A program made the position numbers and the translations under genes. DNA of 36,890 bases from Trichoplax sp. H2 (lineage: Eukaryota; Placozoa; Uniplacotomia; Trichoplacea): assembly GCA_003344405.1 (NCBI GenBank), contig NOWV01000359.1, positions 1-36,890 on the forward strand, read 5' to 3'. This document shows, piece by piece, positions 1 to 13,600 of this stretch (position 1 is its first letter; the number at the start of each line of letters is the position of its first letter). Below the pieces are notes generated by a model, which saw only the letters and a list, made by a program, of their open reading frames with translations, made no database searches and was not told the DNA's origin.

Positions 1-316
1 ACAGTAAATTTATTGCTGTGCTGTAATGTGTACTGAAATGATTCTGTGAATGGACATATTGTAGTCCGACTGTGAAAAACTAGTTAGTAGATGTTCTCAC
101 CCAAGTATTTTTATAAGATGACTTGTGAATGTTAGCTGCTGTAGAAGGGTATATAAACCTGTCAGATAGTTGAATAAAGCAGTTCTCAATTGTATAGTTG
201 TTTTAATGTAGAATCAAAGGCGTCTAAATTCTTGTAAGTAGGGATACTGAATCCCGGAGACTAGTAATTTAGAGATTTGTTTTACGTTATCCTTGTCACG
301 AAGCTGGTTTGTGACA
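1..316 (+). mobile_element. LTR remnant, family A (left part cut by window edge)
   Basis: This is a retrotransposon LTR read on the plus strand. It has a TATA box (TATATAAA, 150-157) and a polyadenylation signal (AATAAA, 173-178), and ends in GTGACA at 311-316. Its last bases form a hairpin (TTGTCAC...GTGACAA). It aligns with the reverse complement of the right edge of the window: an upstream block near 53-72 matches at 17 of 20 bases, and the TATA box, AATAAA and the 3' block TTACGTTATC...TTTGTGACA occur in the same order. No coding sequence is attached. It probably lies in an intron of, or just beyond, the minus-strand LRR gene. The 5' end and target-site duplication are outside the window. 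Confidence 0.7.
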
Positions 317-600
317 ATGTTGTATCTAATTCCACAATCCTATTCTCTGCATGTGCTCTATCTTTAAAACTATAAATACCGGCGATTTCTACCTCAGAGT
401 TCGTTAGCCTCTCAGTTAGTCTTCTAGTTAGTCTCTCACAGTCTAATACTTCTACTCGTTACTCACGACAGCTTGCACGCTGATCTACCGTAACTACCTC
501 ACTGTACTTCACATTACTAACCTACAATAAAGCATAACTTTCATAAACCCTTTGTTGTAATAATTGTAAATGGCGACTAAATCTCAATCCTCTGAGATAT
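317..600 (+). mobile_element. Second LTR-like segment with primer-binding-site-like sequence
   Basis: Directly after the first LTR is a second promoter and polyadenylation unit: TATAAATA at 371-378, a stretch with repeated CTCAGTTAGTC-like motifs, then AATAAA at 526-531. It is followed by TGGCGACTAA at 571-580, which resembles the tRNA primer-binding site found just inside many 5' LTRs. CTCAGTT..AGTC-like words also follow the TATA box of the solo LTR at 16859-17448, suggesting a related family. No gag or pol follows; the sequence returns to host intron by about 660. The exact borders are not resolved. Confidence 0.45.
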
Positions 601-823
601 CGAACCCTCCATCACACGCACTGGCTTAGCAACTGCTCAACGTCTCATATCGTTTATATTACAAAATCATACATTTGGAATGATTGAAATTTTATATACC
701 GATGCTTTTAATATTATCCAGTTATTACAAGTACAAGCGTGTTATATTAGGAAGAATAAATTTGGATTGTGATTGAAAAGAGTTTCCTGTTGAGCGTGGT
801 AGCACTACAATTACAATACTCAC

Positions 824-1696
824 AGTACTAGAAGAGTCTTTATATTGCCGAAAGCAAATTCTCCAAGAGACGAAATTTTGTTATTGCGTAAATATCTAAA
901 TGTTTAAGGTTAGATATAACGTGTTAATTCACGATTAGAAAGAAATCATAGAGTACGTTAAATTTTAAAGTGCCTGAATCAGGTATACAACTTATATTTG
1001 TTCTTTCATATTCCACTATATAAAAATCAATATGTTTGGCTAAAATTAACTTACAAGTGAGTAAAAGATGGCATTGAAATCTTAAATAATTCACTTGCGC
1101 TTTGTAGATAATTGTTATTCAGATTCCTTGATGAATTTGATCAATATAATTATTACTAATCAGTAATATTAATGCAATCGTCCTTAATATAAATCAATTC
1201 CCCTTTCTATACATTAGTTTTCTAACAATAGTTTTTCATATACTATGACCGATTAGCAGAATAAGTCTGTCAACTCAGCATACAATCGTTAAGTATTAAA
1301 TTATGAACTTAAACGTTCAATTATAGTCATTTATTTTGTATCTGAGATTTTTTGGGTAGCCAATTCGTAAATTTTGGCATCTATCGTATTTTTTGTCTTT
1401 CCCATCTTAGAGTAATGCATTAATATCTCACAGTGATCTTAGTGTTGGTATTTGATCGAAGCCACCTTTAATTTCTGAAATGAAATTATATTCTAGAGAT
1501 CTAAAAAATTGAGGAATAAAAAGTTTGGATTAAAGTAAATCCAGAAATGGGCTACTATTACCATACTTCATCTAGTTGCCTCAACCAATTGCTAAATGTA
1601 ACTAAACACTTAATTTTTCCATCTTACAAGACGGTCAGTTTTGTCTTAGCAAAATAGGTATCGGTTAGTTTTGTTATCCTGTTATGGGCCAAGTAT
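824..1696 (-). CDS. LRR gene exons 29-32 (repeats 27-30), last ones in the window
   Basis: There are four phase-2 exons: 1696-1628 (69 nt, GTAAGA), 1500-1432 (69, GTGAGA), 1126-1055 (72, GTAAGT) and 895-824 (72, GTGAGT). The cores include HNRITKLTDTYF, YNFISEIKGGF, NYLQSASELF and NNKISSLGEFAF. Exon 32 ends with CT, so the frame requires a further exon, which must lie left of position 818. None with usable splice sites was found before the LTRs, so the gene continues beyond the window or was cut by the LTR insertions. Confidence 0.75.
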
Positions 1697-4600
1697 CTAT
1701 ACGAAGAATATAGATAGTTATCATGCTAATATGGCATTGTATTTAAAGCTGGCTTCCATTGCTGATTGATACTATATATGATACACTGTAGTTGAGTATT
1801 AAAATATTTGAGCAATTCAGTAAGGACTATCGCATAATATTCATTTAACAGAGTAAGCAAATTCTCTTAAAATTATATATATACGCTATGATTGAGGATG
1901 AAAACTTATGATAACTACTACACAACAATGGTGCCTAGAATGGCTCAATCGGTTTCTCTTCAATGAAATACAAACAAGGCATTGAGTTGTGTTAAATTGG
2001 TAAAATCTTCTTTTTGCAAGGTTTGTATCCTATTCTTGCTCGCAGATCTTAATTTAAAGAAATCATAGTAATTGATATCAAATTGGCTTTGGATTGATAA
2101 GGTAAAAGTCATAGCGGAATCTACATTGTTATTAATATTTCCATAAATATCATCTAAGAAATAATTTCTTTTATAGAATATTATATAGCTTAATCTGTTG
2201 GTATCTTTTGGCATAAATTAATTATTAGATGCTTTAATTCACTAAGTTTAGCAATTTATTCTTTTACTATGCCTGATACTATGACAGTGCTACTGACTTA
2301 TTATACTATGTAGCAATTATCTGTTGGTATCTTTTCGGATAAAATATTTTACTAAAAATAACTCGTTATAGCTTCAATTCTATTCAGCGGATAGCTCAAA
2401 ATGGAGAGGTTGTAATAGTTGTACATACAACGTTTTAAGTTTTGATAAAGGCCAGAGAAACTTTAATTCTTGCAATTTATTGGTATCCAGGCGTCTAGAA
2501 ATTACACAGCATTTGGACAAATTTACTTGCTGCATTGATTGCTTTATAAATTCTCCGGTTATTTAGATGAATGATAAATTATTTCAATGGTTGATTTTTA
2601 ATAGCCAAGCAGCAAGTCAAAATATCACAACAAATTGATATACGAAAAAATAGATAATATAACTAGCAAATTTATAACATCAATAGGAATGAAAACAAGA
2701 AATATTGGTTAATTACAGAGATTCAAGCTGAGAAGTAATTGAAAATGTTTCGGAACCAATAGTTTGTAGACCATTCCCTGATAAGATTCTGTCGGATCAA
2801 TTAAATGATATCTTAAGTTTAGTTGACAATTTTCAATTTTATTTTAAGATGTAAGCGTAAGCTAAAATTTGACCATGATAGTAGGAAATGGTTTAGACTA
2901 GTATATTATTAATATTTTTCTGTTTTAGCATTGTGCGGTCATAGAGTTGACAGCTTACATATTTTGCAGTCGATTTGGATATTGTAATGTTTTTAAAAAG
3001 TCTTGATTAATTCTTTCATATCGATTTCCTGTCAGATCACTTTTATGATAAATACTAGATTAGCTTGTAGATCGCTGACCTGTATAATAGCTTTGTAATT
3101 TAATAAATAATCTAAAGTATATAATTAAATCCTCCGCTCAAAACAAAAATTCTCACAGTTTAGTTAAAGACTTCAGTTCAGAATAATTGGAACGTTGGAT
3201 ATCATGGAATTTATTGTAAGATAAATTCCTGAAATATGACCGTATTAATGATGGAAAAGGTAAAATAAAGTTAGTAACTTAGACTTACTGAATTGGATAT
3301 AAAGAAAATGTTAATTTATGGCCAATTATTTAACATCAAAGGCGAACCATTAATAATTTCATTTTACAGGATAGCTGCCATTACTCAATAGCGACTGTTG
3401 TAGGAATATACTAGTTCCAATATTGTCTGCTGAACTCACAGTGTTTTGGAATCGTAAAATTTAAACTCTGGCATTTCCTTCATTGAATTACTGGAAAAAT
3501 CTCTGATAAAATCATTATCGTTAGTCACTTGTAATAGATTTAGAGATATTAATGATAATTTATAAAGAATTATGATCATAGCCATTCCATTTGATTGAGT
3601 ATGAATGTTCATTAATTGCTAATATCCACAAAATCCTAATCCAAAGGATAACTTTCTAACATTTTTTACATTATTTGCGGCTTAACTTACAAAATGTTGA
3701 CTACGATACTTCTATTAACAAAATTAAACTGCTTAATTTGACTGATTTGAATGTTCGATAATCCCCTAAACATATTTCGTAAAGATAATCGTTAATCTTA
3801 CTGAATAGATTGATACAAAAACATTTAAAGATATGCAATTAAAGATCATGCCTTACAATGCATTTAGTGATGCGCTTAGAGGTAAATTTAATCCTGGTAG
3901 ATCTTTTAACGGATTGCCGCTTAATTTCCTAAGATAAAGAAAGTTTTTACACGATTTTATATAACCATAAACCAAAAAACAACGTGCATAGCATTTATTG
4001 ATTGCTAAAAGTAATTTAAATCTTGATCCTTATTATTGCTATGATAAGAAAATCCTAGTAGATGATAGCCTACAGAGATTTTAGTGTCGATAAACCGGAA
4101 AAGGCAAAAGGCTGAATGACTGAAATCTTGTTTGTTATAATTGATCTAGTTCAGTAAAAGAAAAGTTGGAATTAAACAGAATCAGCAGTAATTACCAGTA
4201 AATGAAAATGAAATGAAATCGATATGACACAGACTAAATAAAAAAAAATAAAAGCTGAAGCATAAAACTGTAAGATCTACAGTAGCGATTACTAATCACA
4301 AAGCGTCTAAAATGCTCTAGAAGTAAGGTATTATGAATAGCATTATAAATAAGCGATATTATTTAATTTTAGTATTAGCTTGAAACATACAATTCTTCTA
4401 GATTCTTTAGACCTTGAAAACTATAGTTTTCGATTCTTTGGATACGATTCTCATCTAAAGTTCTATAATTTTAATGTGTTAATGTTATGGCTCTACATAG
4501 GTAAATTATATTTTAGCACAGGACACTAATTTACGTATTGTTACTTCAAACATTATGCCTTAATTTTTGTAAATTCTACCTAAGCATACAATTTGAGAGA

Positions 4601-7600
4601 ATAAGATTGAATGAGATATTTTGTGTTAAGAATTTTTACTGTAAATATTTACTAGTGGATTACTCGCACATAGTTAGAATAAAATAATGAAACAATTTTG
4701 GTCAGCAACTTCTTGGTTATCCTTCAAGACTCACACTATGTCTAATAAATATCAAATTCAATTAATTTCTCTAGCTACAGTTCCGACTAAATGTAATTTT
4801 ACAATATACCAAAATATGAATTATTAAACATTTAAATTATCATTTATATCAACTTGATTTATATTTTCGTAGATTATCAGCTATCTTAATAGCTTGCATT
4901 AGCATTTGTCGAATTGTACTGAATTGCAGGTGTATATTTGTGGTGCAGCCCAAATATAGCTTAGATTATGATCCAAGATGGTACAAGAATAATTAAATTG
5001 CACTTTAGAGTGTAAGATTATTTTAAATGTCTTTTTGTAGAAGGCATTTACAGTACGTATTGCAGCGATTATATTGAGATATATATATGAGGATGTAAGA
5101 TTTAAATAGATTTACGCTAAGTATGTTAGTACTGTAAATTATGCATTGTGACGCTTTAAATAAGCGAGCGAATTATGAATAGATCGCGCGATGGTAAATT
5201 TAGATCTTATCTTGCGTCTTTATAGGTAAGACATGATTGTGTAGCTGAAAAGTATTCCATAACTAATTGTAGATAAATCGTAAATTTTTCTGTAATAATT
5301 TAGATTGACAAAATGTTAGATAGTCAGGTAGTCCTTGGTAGAGGTTAGACGAGCCTAACTTATGTAATAAAGTGAAATTTACAAGAAACTGTAGTTCTTG
5401 ATTTATTGCTTGGAGATCAGTTTATCACTATATTTTAAAGTCCTCACTTTATAGCAGCATTTATCAGTAATATACATGTATGAATATGCCACTGTAAGTG
5501 CGATTTATGATGCTTATTTTTACTCAGTTTGTAAGGAATTTTTGTAACAAAACATGTAGAAGTTATAGGATAGATTAAATTACGAACAGAGATTTGAGAG
5601 AGGTCAAGTTGTAGATGAAAGTTAGATTCGATATCCTGTTATCCGTTAGATCCCTGGACACGTTTCGAAAGAAATAGAATCAGCTAAAATAATGCGACAT
5701 TAATAGGAGAAGCTAATAAAGTAATCGTAAGCTATTGCTGAATTGTAAATTTCAAATTACAAGGTTTGTAAAGATAACAAGTCTTGTAAAGCGCCTTTGG
5801 AAATATTTTCAATCTTGTTTGATTGCAAATGTCTAGTCAAAATTAGAGAAATTAAAACGCTATATTAAAATGAAATTTTAATAAATATTAGTCGTTTGTC
5901 TAGAGAGTAATAAGAGCGAAAATTAATAAAGTCTAGCTAAACAATTAAACAATCTTGAAAATACAACATATCATATCTAGTAATGAGGATTTTGTAGTAA
6001 TAGAATTGATGCATGTAGAATCATGCATTAGAAACTTCATTAGCGTATACGTACAATTTTGTCAATTTAGTTGTATTGGTAAATGAACCAGATTGAATGC
6101 TATTAATGAGATTAACATCTAATTTCCTTAAAAAAAATAATATTGTTAAAAACGTATTCCTATAAGAGATTATAGCAATAGATATATCGAGTTGACACAA
6201 GTTAGAGCAGGTAAGATTACAGTAAGTACAACAAAGTATATGAAAATATCTAGTGCAGTCTTTGAAGCAGACAATGCTTTTGCTAGAGTTTCATTTTATG
6301 AAACTTTATATGATCTACTTTTATTTAATGTTCTTGCTGATAGGAGTGCTGAAAATGTAATGGAATATTTTTAAAAATGAGTAAAAACTCAAGTTTGGGG
6401 AAAATTAACTGATTAATATAATTATGGGTGCATAAGATTGATATAAGCTATGATTTTAAAGCACTGTATAAGAAAAATTCTTACTGCAACATCTAAAAAA
6501 GGCAAATGCAGATTAATGCTTGATAAGAAAATTCTTTTATTAGTATCTAAACTATAACTGATGATTTGCTTCATAGCATAAAATACTAAATGACTTATAG
6601 TGTAGAAAAAGTGAATAACGATAAGATTAAAATAAACTCTGTATTTAAATATCACGTTTAAAGATCTATATCCGTTCGAGAATACTTTAGTATATATTAT
6701 AAAACTTCAAATACTTTAACTGGTTATATAGCTTACAACTCTGTTAGGAGTTTTAAACCAGTAAACATGCCACTATTGATATTGGAAAGGCGGTTTTGGG
6801 TTAAAGTACTAAGAATGAGTGAGAAGGTTACCAGACTTAGCATAATTCACTTCTTATATCTAAAATCAGTCCTAACAGATTTAAACTATAACATCAGTAA
6901 CTCATAAATCATAATATTATCTTTAAAAATATTATAAATTGGTCACGAACAGGCTTCGCAGATTTGCACTATCTTGGAATGAATTTGTTTCAATGGTTTC
7001 TATATCATTATAGCTGGCATCTCTGAAACAAGTTTCATTTATATTTGAATTCCGCATAAAATAGCGAAAATAAAATAGCTGTAAGGAGTTTGAAACCGAC
7101 TTAGAATAACAAGCACGAGGAATAACTTTCGAGAAATTTTCTAATAAGATGTAGGTGCAAGTAATGGACTTATAGACGATATAGATAACGTGTTCTTTCA
7201 ATATAGATGAAAATATTAAACATTTTCTAGTATTTAAAGTAAATAAATCCTATTTCTAAGATTAAGGATTGGAATAGTATAGATGACTTGCAATAATGAC
7301 TGAATATGTGGGAAAGAAATATTGGATAGTTCGGCCGAGACATGCAATGCAATATATTTACATTATATTCGAATGCAGCGCTGTAGACTTACATATTTCG
7401 AACAGCACTTAAACAAGATAGCGTTCCACTTTGGATGATTTTTATGCTACTACTTCTGAATTCTCTGTAAGAACAGTAAGACAGATTGTGTTTTAAAATT
7501 AATTAGGTATCGCAAGAGAAGAAATTTGTGCTAAATAATATTATCGATGCATATCTATAGTAAGCTTATGTGTTATAGTTTTACTTCCACGACATAAATA

Positions 7601-10600
7601 AGCGTTTGAATTCAATATTTTAACGACATCTGTTAAGGAATCAATCTCTTACAAATAGTTTAGCTTAGGCATTCCACAAAATGCTCTTTCTTTAATCGTT
7701 TGGAGACTATTCATATTTAGGTCCCTGTAATTTATACATAGAATTAAATATCTTCTCTTTGTAGCAAGATATCCATAGAGTTGGATAAAAAGCTTTTAAT
7801 TTAAATAAAGTGAGAACATTACTATTCTTTGCTAAAAACGAGATATGATATCGATAATCATTCTATTATAATATTTTTGATCGAATTTCAAAAAATAATA
7901 GTCAAAGTCTTAAGTCGATACTTACACAAAGGTTACCCTAGCTAAGCATGCCAAGGTCAAGTTGGAGAGCTGAGCTAAGTTGTTGGCATCTAATGATCTG
8001 ATATCAGGCAGTATAATGAAATGTGGTATAGGCGAATTTTGTAGTCAGTTTGATAATAAAGATACAAAGAATCGGTGTATGGAACTGATATTAGAATGAG
8101 AAATAAATCGACAAAGCTTACAGTGATGCAAGATTGGGTAATTGACAAAATGTCAACGGCTCTATAAAATTGATTAAGTTCTTGCCTAGGTCTCTGGGTG
8201 CATAAGTTATATATATATAAGATGAATTATTTTGTGAGATTTATAGAAAGTCAGAGGTAAATTGATAACTAATAAATTTTTTATTTTATCACAAATTAGC
8301 TCTTCGGCAAGATACTGCTAAAGCTAAATCTATAAATTGCCTCTTCGGAATACGTATTAGAGCACTAAAATCTATTTAATAAACACTCAAGGATACTTAT
8401 TCCTAATTCTACAGATCTTCAGTATTTTTTACACCTTTAACTTCACGTTAACTACTTAACTTGAATTTTACTTAGAACTAATTTTACGATACAAAATGGC
8501 GGGCTTGATTGCCATTTTATAGGAGCTAGAAGTTATCAATAATATCAGTAGCTCCTGTAAATCATGTAGTAAATTTATATCCAAATGCTTAATTAATAAG
8601 TAGTTTAAGGACAGCTATCCGATGTTTAACATAAAACAGTTAGTTTACAATATACTCATTCACAGAATCAATCAAGTCAGAGTACATAATCTACTGTGAA
8701 GTAGTCATAAATTATATTATTCCCTCCAGGATTAAAAGCTTTAGGTTGATTAATCGCATATGATCGATTTATAATTAAAGAAAGCACTTTGATATATCTG
8801 TTGGATCAAAAAGCAATAGAAAAAAGCATTTACTGGCCTTCTTTACTTACAAAAAGGTAATCTTATTGAGGCCAGTAAGATCGCTCTTCTGCAACTTTTC
8901 CAATAGATTATCCCTTAAATTTCTAAAGAATATATATATATACATATGTTATATAATACATGAATATCGCAATTATTTAACTTATTACAGTCTGATATTA
9001 TAAGCTAATGTTTGAATCGTAAAAATGAATGAGGATCAACGCTATAAAAATTAATATTATATCGTATTGATAAATGTTACAATATTTAAAAACTAGCTTA
9101 TTTAATATCAGAAATGCATGGTGATACTTTATTGGTTGGCTCATAGTTTCATTTAAAATTGGAGTTAAAGCCTCAGTCTGACGCAAGTACTGAATTACTA
9201 TAGCGAATACTTAGTCATTTTAGCAACTTTTTTGTTAGTAAATCACCTTGCTTCAAAGCTTACGTGAACTCATTAGCTATTTCTATTTGATGGACTGTTA
9301 ATTTTAAATAAAATTTGTAAGTTTTCGGCTTTTATTCCGTATCGATATTGATATTATTTTACTATATTTATCGAGGACTAAACTAATTTCCCATAGAACT
9401 GCCGTAGCTTAACGTTTTGATTTGTGCCATGCTATGTTTGCTAACATTGTAGACTAAATTGCAATTTGAACGATCAATCTAATGTACTGCATTATCATAG
9501 AACAAGTTCAATTTACAAGATTTTTAGTGATCGAAGCATCTCGTAATAAATGGAACACTAGTAATCCTAGAAGCAATTTGCATCCAGAAAGTAAAATAAA
9601 GCTATTTTGTACTATGAATCATAAAATGCGATGGAAAAAATTAAGTAGTAATGGTTAAACTGTGATATAATTGGAATATTAGTATTAAATTGTGTTTCCT
9701 TAAGGTCATCAGTAAATAAGTCTAAAATCTATTGCAATTTTCGGAGCCATTTATAAAATGATAGCAAATATAAGTATATAATTCAAATTGCCCATAGCCC
9801 TTTATAAAATTATTATCATTGTTGAAATAGGTTATACACGTGATTACGACGTAAAATTTTTCCTTGCATAGTAATGGATAAAATTAGTGTATATATGATA
9901 TCGGCGATAATACGAACAGAAAGCCTAAGTTTTGAAGACTTCTAAAGGAATTAGGTTGTATAGTCTTGATTCGATTCAATGGGAAACGCCTAAAATAATA
10001 AATATTTTGAACTAGCATTAGTAAGTAGCATGAATACGTAACCTTCTCTAATTCAAACCATGGCATTCTGATTTGCTGATAATTATAACGGTTGATCTAA
10101 AGCTTTTCATCCTTACAACGTCTTTAAGGTAGTTAGGCAGCTAAAAGTATCATTTACGACAGACGTAAAATCGTTTCCTTCTAAATCCCTACGATAAGAT
10201 TTATTAATTGGATCCAACAAAATTTTATTAAGAAACAATATGAAATTAAATTGAATTTTGGCCAGTGAAAGTAGAAATTTCCATACAAGGTTGTTAGAGC
10301 TGTCAAATTACATATGGCACTTTTTTTAATTGCTGCTAACTTATTAAATTTCAATCGCCTGCGTAGAGTAGAATATAACAGAAGAATTTTACACATCATT
10401 GATGACAGTTATGGATATTAAACAAGATAATCTTTTGAATGTAGGTTTATGTAATGCAAAATTTAAAAATAATTACAATTTCAGAATGATAAGGCTATAG
10501 TTTTAATGATAGGTAAATAATTCATTCATTAAATTTTTAAAAGCTGAGATTTCTATGAGCGTTGTAAATTGATGAAAGCTATTTATTTTAATTTTATCAT

Positions 10601-13600
10601 CTAAATGTTATCTTTACATCTGCATATATTCACAAGAGACTTACAGTGACTTTAATGGTGAATCAGTACCGAAATAATTTTGATTGAAAGTGGTAAGCTG
10701 GTTTTGAGATAGGGACCTTACATAGTAAATATTGTTTATGAGTTAAAGTGTAATCATGAAATCAGCAGCAGCAGATTTTATTAAGGATTATCAATATTGT
10801 CTATGACTCTTTACGTTGTAGTTAATATTCATCAAGTAATTTAATTAATTTGCTAGTATTACTTACAATGTAGATAACGAAGACAGATACTGAAATGAAT
10901 TAGGAGCAATATAATCTATCAGATTATAAGCCAAATCCCTGCGTAGAACGATTTTATAATCAGTACATAATGCTTCCAGGTTGAATGTGTGATTGTTTTA
11001 CTTCAATTTTAATTTGGCCATATTTTGGTAAGGGGTAAACTATTTGTAATGCTGTTATATATTGCATCTGTACATATTATCGAATGCTCGTATATTTTTA
11101 CAAAATACAAACATGTTTTGATAAAATGTTACATGAATTTGACACTTACAATTTAGAGTATAGTAAATGCTTAACAGCTACTATACTGACTTATATTTTT
11201 ACCAGAAATTTTTCATTACTATTGCAAATATGATAATAATAAAGTTCAGTAAATCTAGATAAAAGGTTTGCTATACATAGTTTAAAATGATTTAAATTCT
11301 GATAACACTAATTAACTGGGTATTAATTTAGAAAAATCTCTTTGTATTGGCATATATACCTGTCACAAACTTATGTTGCGAACTACTACACTAAACTACT
11401 AGATTACTTATGACTTGCTCCACTAATCTTGGAGATCTACTGTATGGTAGTTCTTTACTACTTTCTGTCACACATGAAGTACGGTGCTTTGCTCCGTACT
11501 TCATACCACTACATATACTGTATGCATATGTCGAAATACGACAATTATAACCAGTTTAGAATAAACTGTACTCTAACACTTATAAGCAATAATTGGAATA
11601 GCTATAAATTAGAGAGATCTCTCATTGAAATAATTCGAAATAATATTACATAAAACTGTTCAGACTCTAAATGTAGCATTCATTGAGTAATAAATTATCA
11701 CAGTAAAGTACTTTCAAATCAATGCTGAAATCTTAACTACTGAATTATATATCGTACGATTACACAAATTATATGCAGGTAGCTATCGTTTATGATCAAC
11801 TTGAGGACTTACAGATTTTTTAGATTTGTTAGACATTCAAATGTATCGTTTTTAATTTCTTTTATTTTGTTTCCGAATAAAACTCTTCAGAAAAATCACT
11901 GTTAAATTTCGGCTGTCATTATATAGCAATTAAGTAATTTAACTATGATCATACTTACAATCTCTGCAATTTGTTTAAGCCACAAAATAAGTCTTTTGAG
12001 ATTTTTTCAATGCTATTGAAGTCCAGTTTTCTATAATAAATCGAAAGTTATCTCTAAAAATGTTCTTTTACATACTGTGGCTAAAAATCTTTATGAAAAT
12101 TGCGATCACAATAAATTTCTAACATGACTTCAAACTTCGCATAAATTGTAGGCTATTAAATTCAAGTATATTTAAGTGCCTGATAGGTGAAATAAAAAAG
12201 TCTATCGCTTCCAAAAGCTAATTTTAAGAACGTTTCATGAAAGCTTTACTTTTAATTAAATTACCGTATGATAATTTATGCAATATATGATTATATAGCT
12301 ACAAGTAAAGGCTTAATGCAGTAAAGATGTAATTCATAATATTAAAACTTAAATTATTTATAAACTCATAAATTTAGATAACCGAACATCAAGGAATATG
12401 CAGGTAGCTCAATTTACTCTCCCATGAAAAGAACTAATCTCAATATTACGGTCTTGCAGACATGAGATATTAACTAGATTTATGTTATAATTAGTTTATG
12501 CTTACGTAACTCAATTTATAACTGATATTTATGCAAAGGAATAAAACGATCATTAGTTTACAAGAATTATGATTTAATAAATTAGTATAAATAGCAGACG
12601 TTAAATGATCATAATTTTTAACGTAATTTGTTAGAATAACAGTTTACTGACAGATAATATAGGTTTGAGAGGCATGAAAGGCTTGTCTTATTCAGCTTAT
12701 CCAAATAATTATACCTTAAGCTCCTATTTTGAGAATTTTCAAACAAATACTTATCTTGCAGTGTAAATTTAGCCTATAGTATTATTTATATCATTTTGTT
12801 GATTAATATCAGATCCTAAATCAAAATGGACAACACTAAACTTACAGGTCATATAGTCGAATCAGCTTGCAGAATGCATTAGGTTCGATGGAAGAGATGA
12901 CATTTCTTGAAAAGTCACTAAATAAGTTGTTTAAAATTAGTTTTCAATGCAAACATATATATTAATATTCTATCCAAAGCTATCAGTTTTCATTCAGTTT
13001 TGCATTCCACAGAAATATACAATATAATGAAATTAAGTACTTTTCTATATGCTCAAAAGCTATAAATGCTTCAAATGGATAGAATAGTTTCATTTATCAT
13101 GAACAAATTTAAAGAAAATTGCATAAACTTACATCTCTCTGACGTTGGGATATAAGCTGAAATTGCTAGCAGCAATAAAGGTAAGGTCCGACTTGGTAAT
13201 TGAACTAGAATAATGTATAGGCTAGTTATGGCTTATTTGCCTATTTTAAATCCTGCAATTTGCTCAAGCTATACATTAAAAATGTTTTTCGAAGCTGAAT
13301 TCTTCCTTATTGATAAAAATGATAAACTATTGAAAATTTTAATACACCTTAATTTCAGAAATGTATTTTAAACTTAATTTTCAACTTAATAGAACTATAT
13401 ATATATATAAACATATATACGGTACTTTATTGACAGCCTGCTATAGTTTGCATCAAACTTTTCAAGAGTATGAATTAATGTATTTACGCAATGTTCATTC
13501 CACAACAGTAACTACTAATTGCTATGGCTTAGGCAAGTTACTACATAATTACTATAAGAGTACCTGTTACGGTAAAATTGAACGTACTAATTAAATATGC

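Noticed and set aside
745-808. LRR-like reading (GNSFQSQSKFILPNITRL) on the minus strand just after exon 32
   Set aside because: The donor of exon 32 lies only about 20-36 bases upstream, too short for an intron, and the possible acceptors give the wrong phase. At most it is another decayed repeat.
5391-5455. Possible LRR exon between exons 20 and 21 starting TLKYSDKLISKQ
   Set aside because: It meets a stop after 12 codons, lacks the Asn and Phe positions, and exons 20 and 21 join in phase without it.
6192-6374. A 60-codon plus-strand open stretch inside the LRR gene
   Set aside because: It starts with TTG, lies antisense in the intron between exons 17 and 18, and has no domain or splice support.
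11150-11222. A GTAAGT donor on the minus strand at the right place for another LRR exon between exons 6 and 7
   Set aside because: In the required phase the upstream sequence has a stop where an Ile should be, no Phe, Asn or Leu at LRR spacing, and no acceptor 72 bases away.
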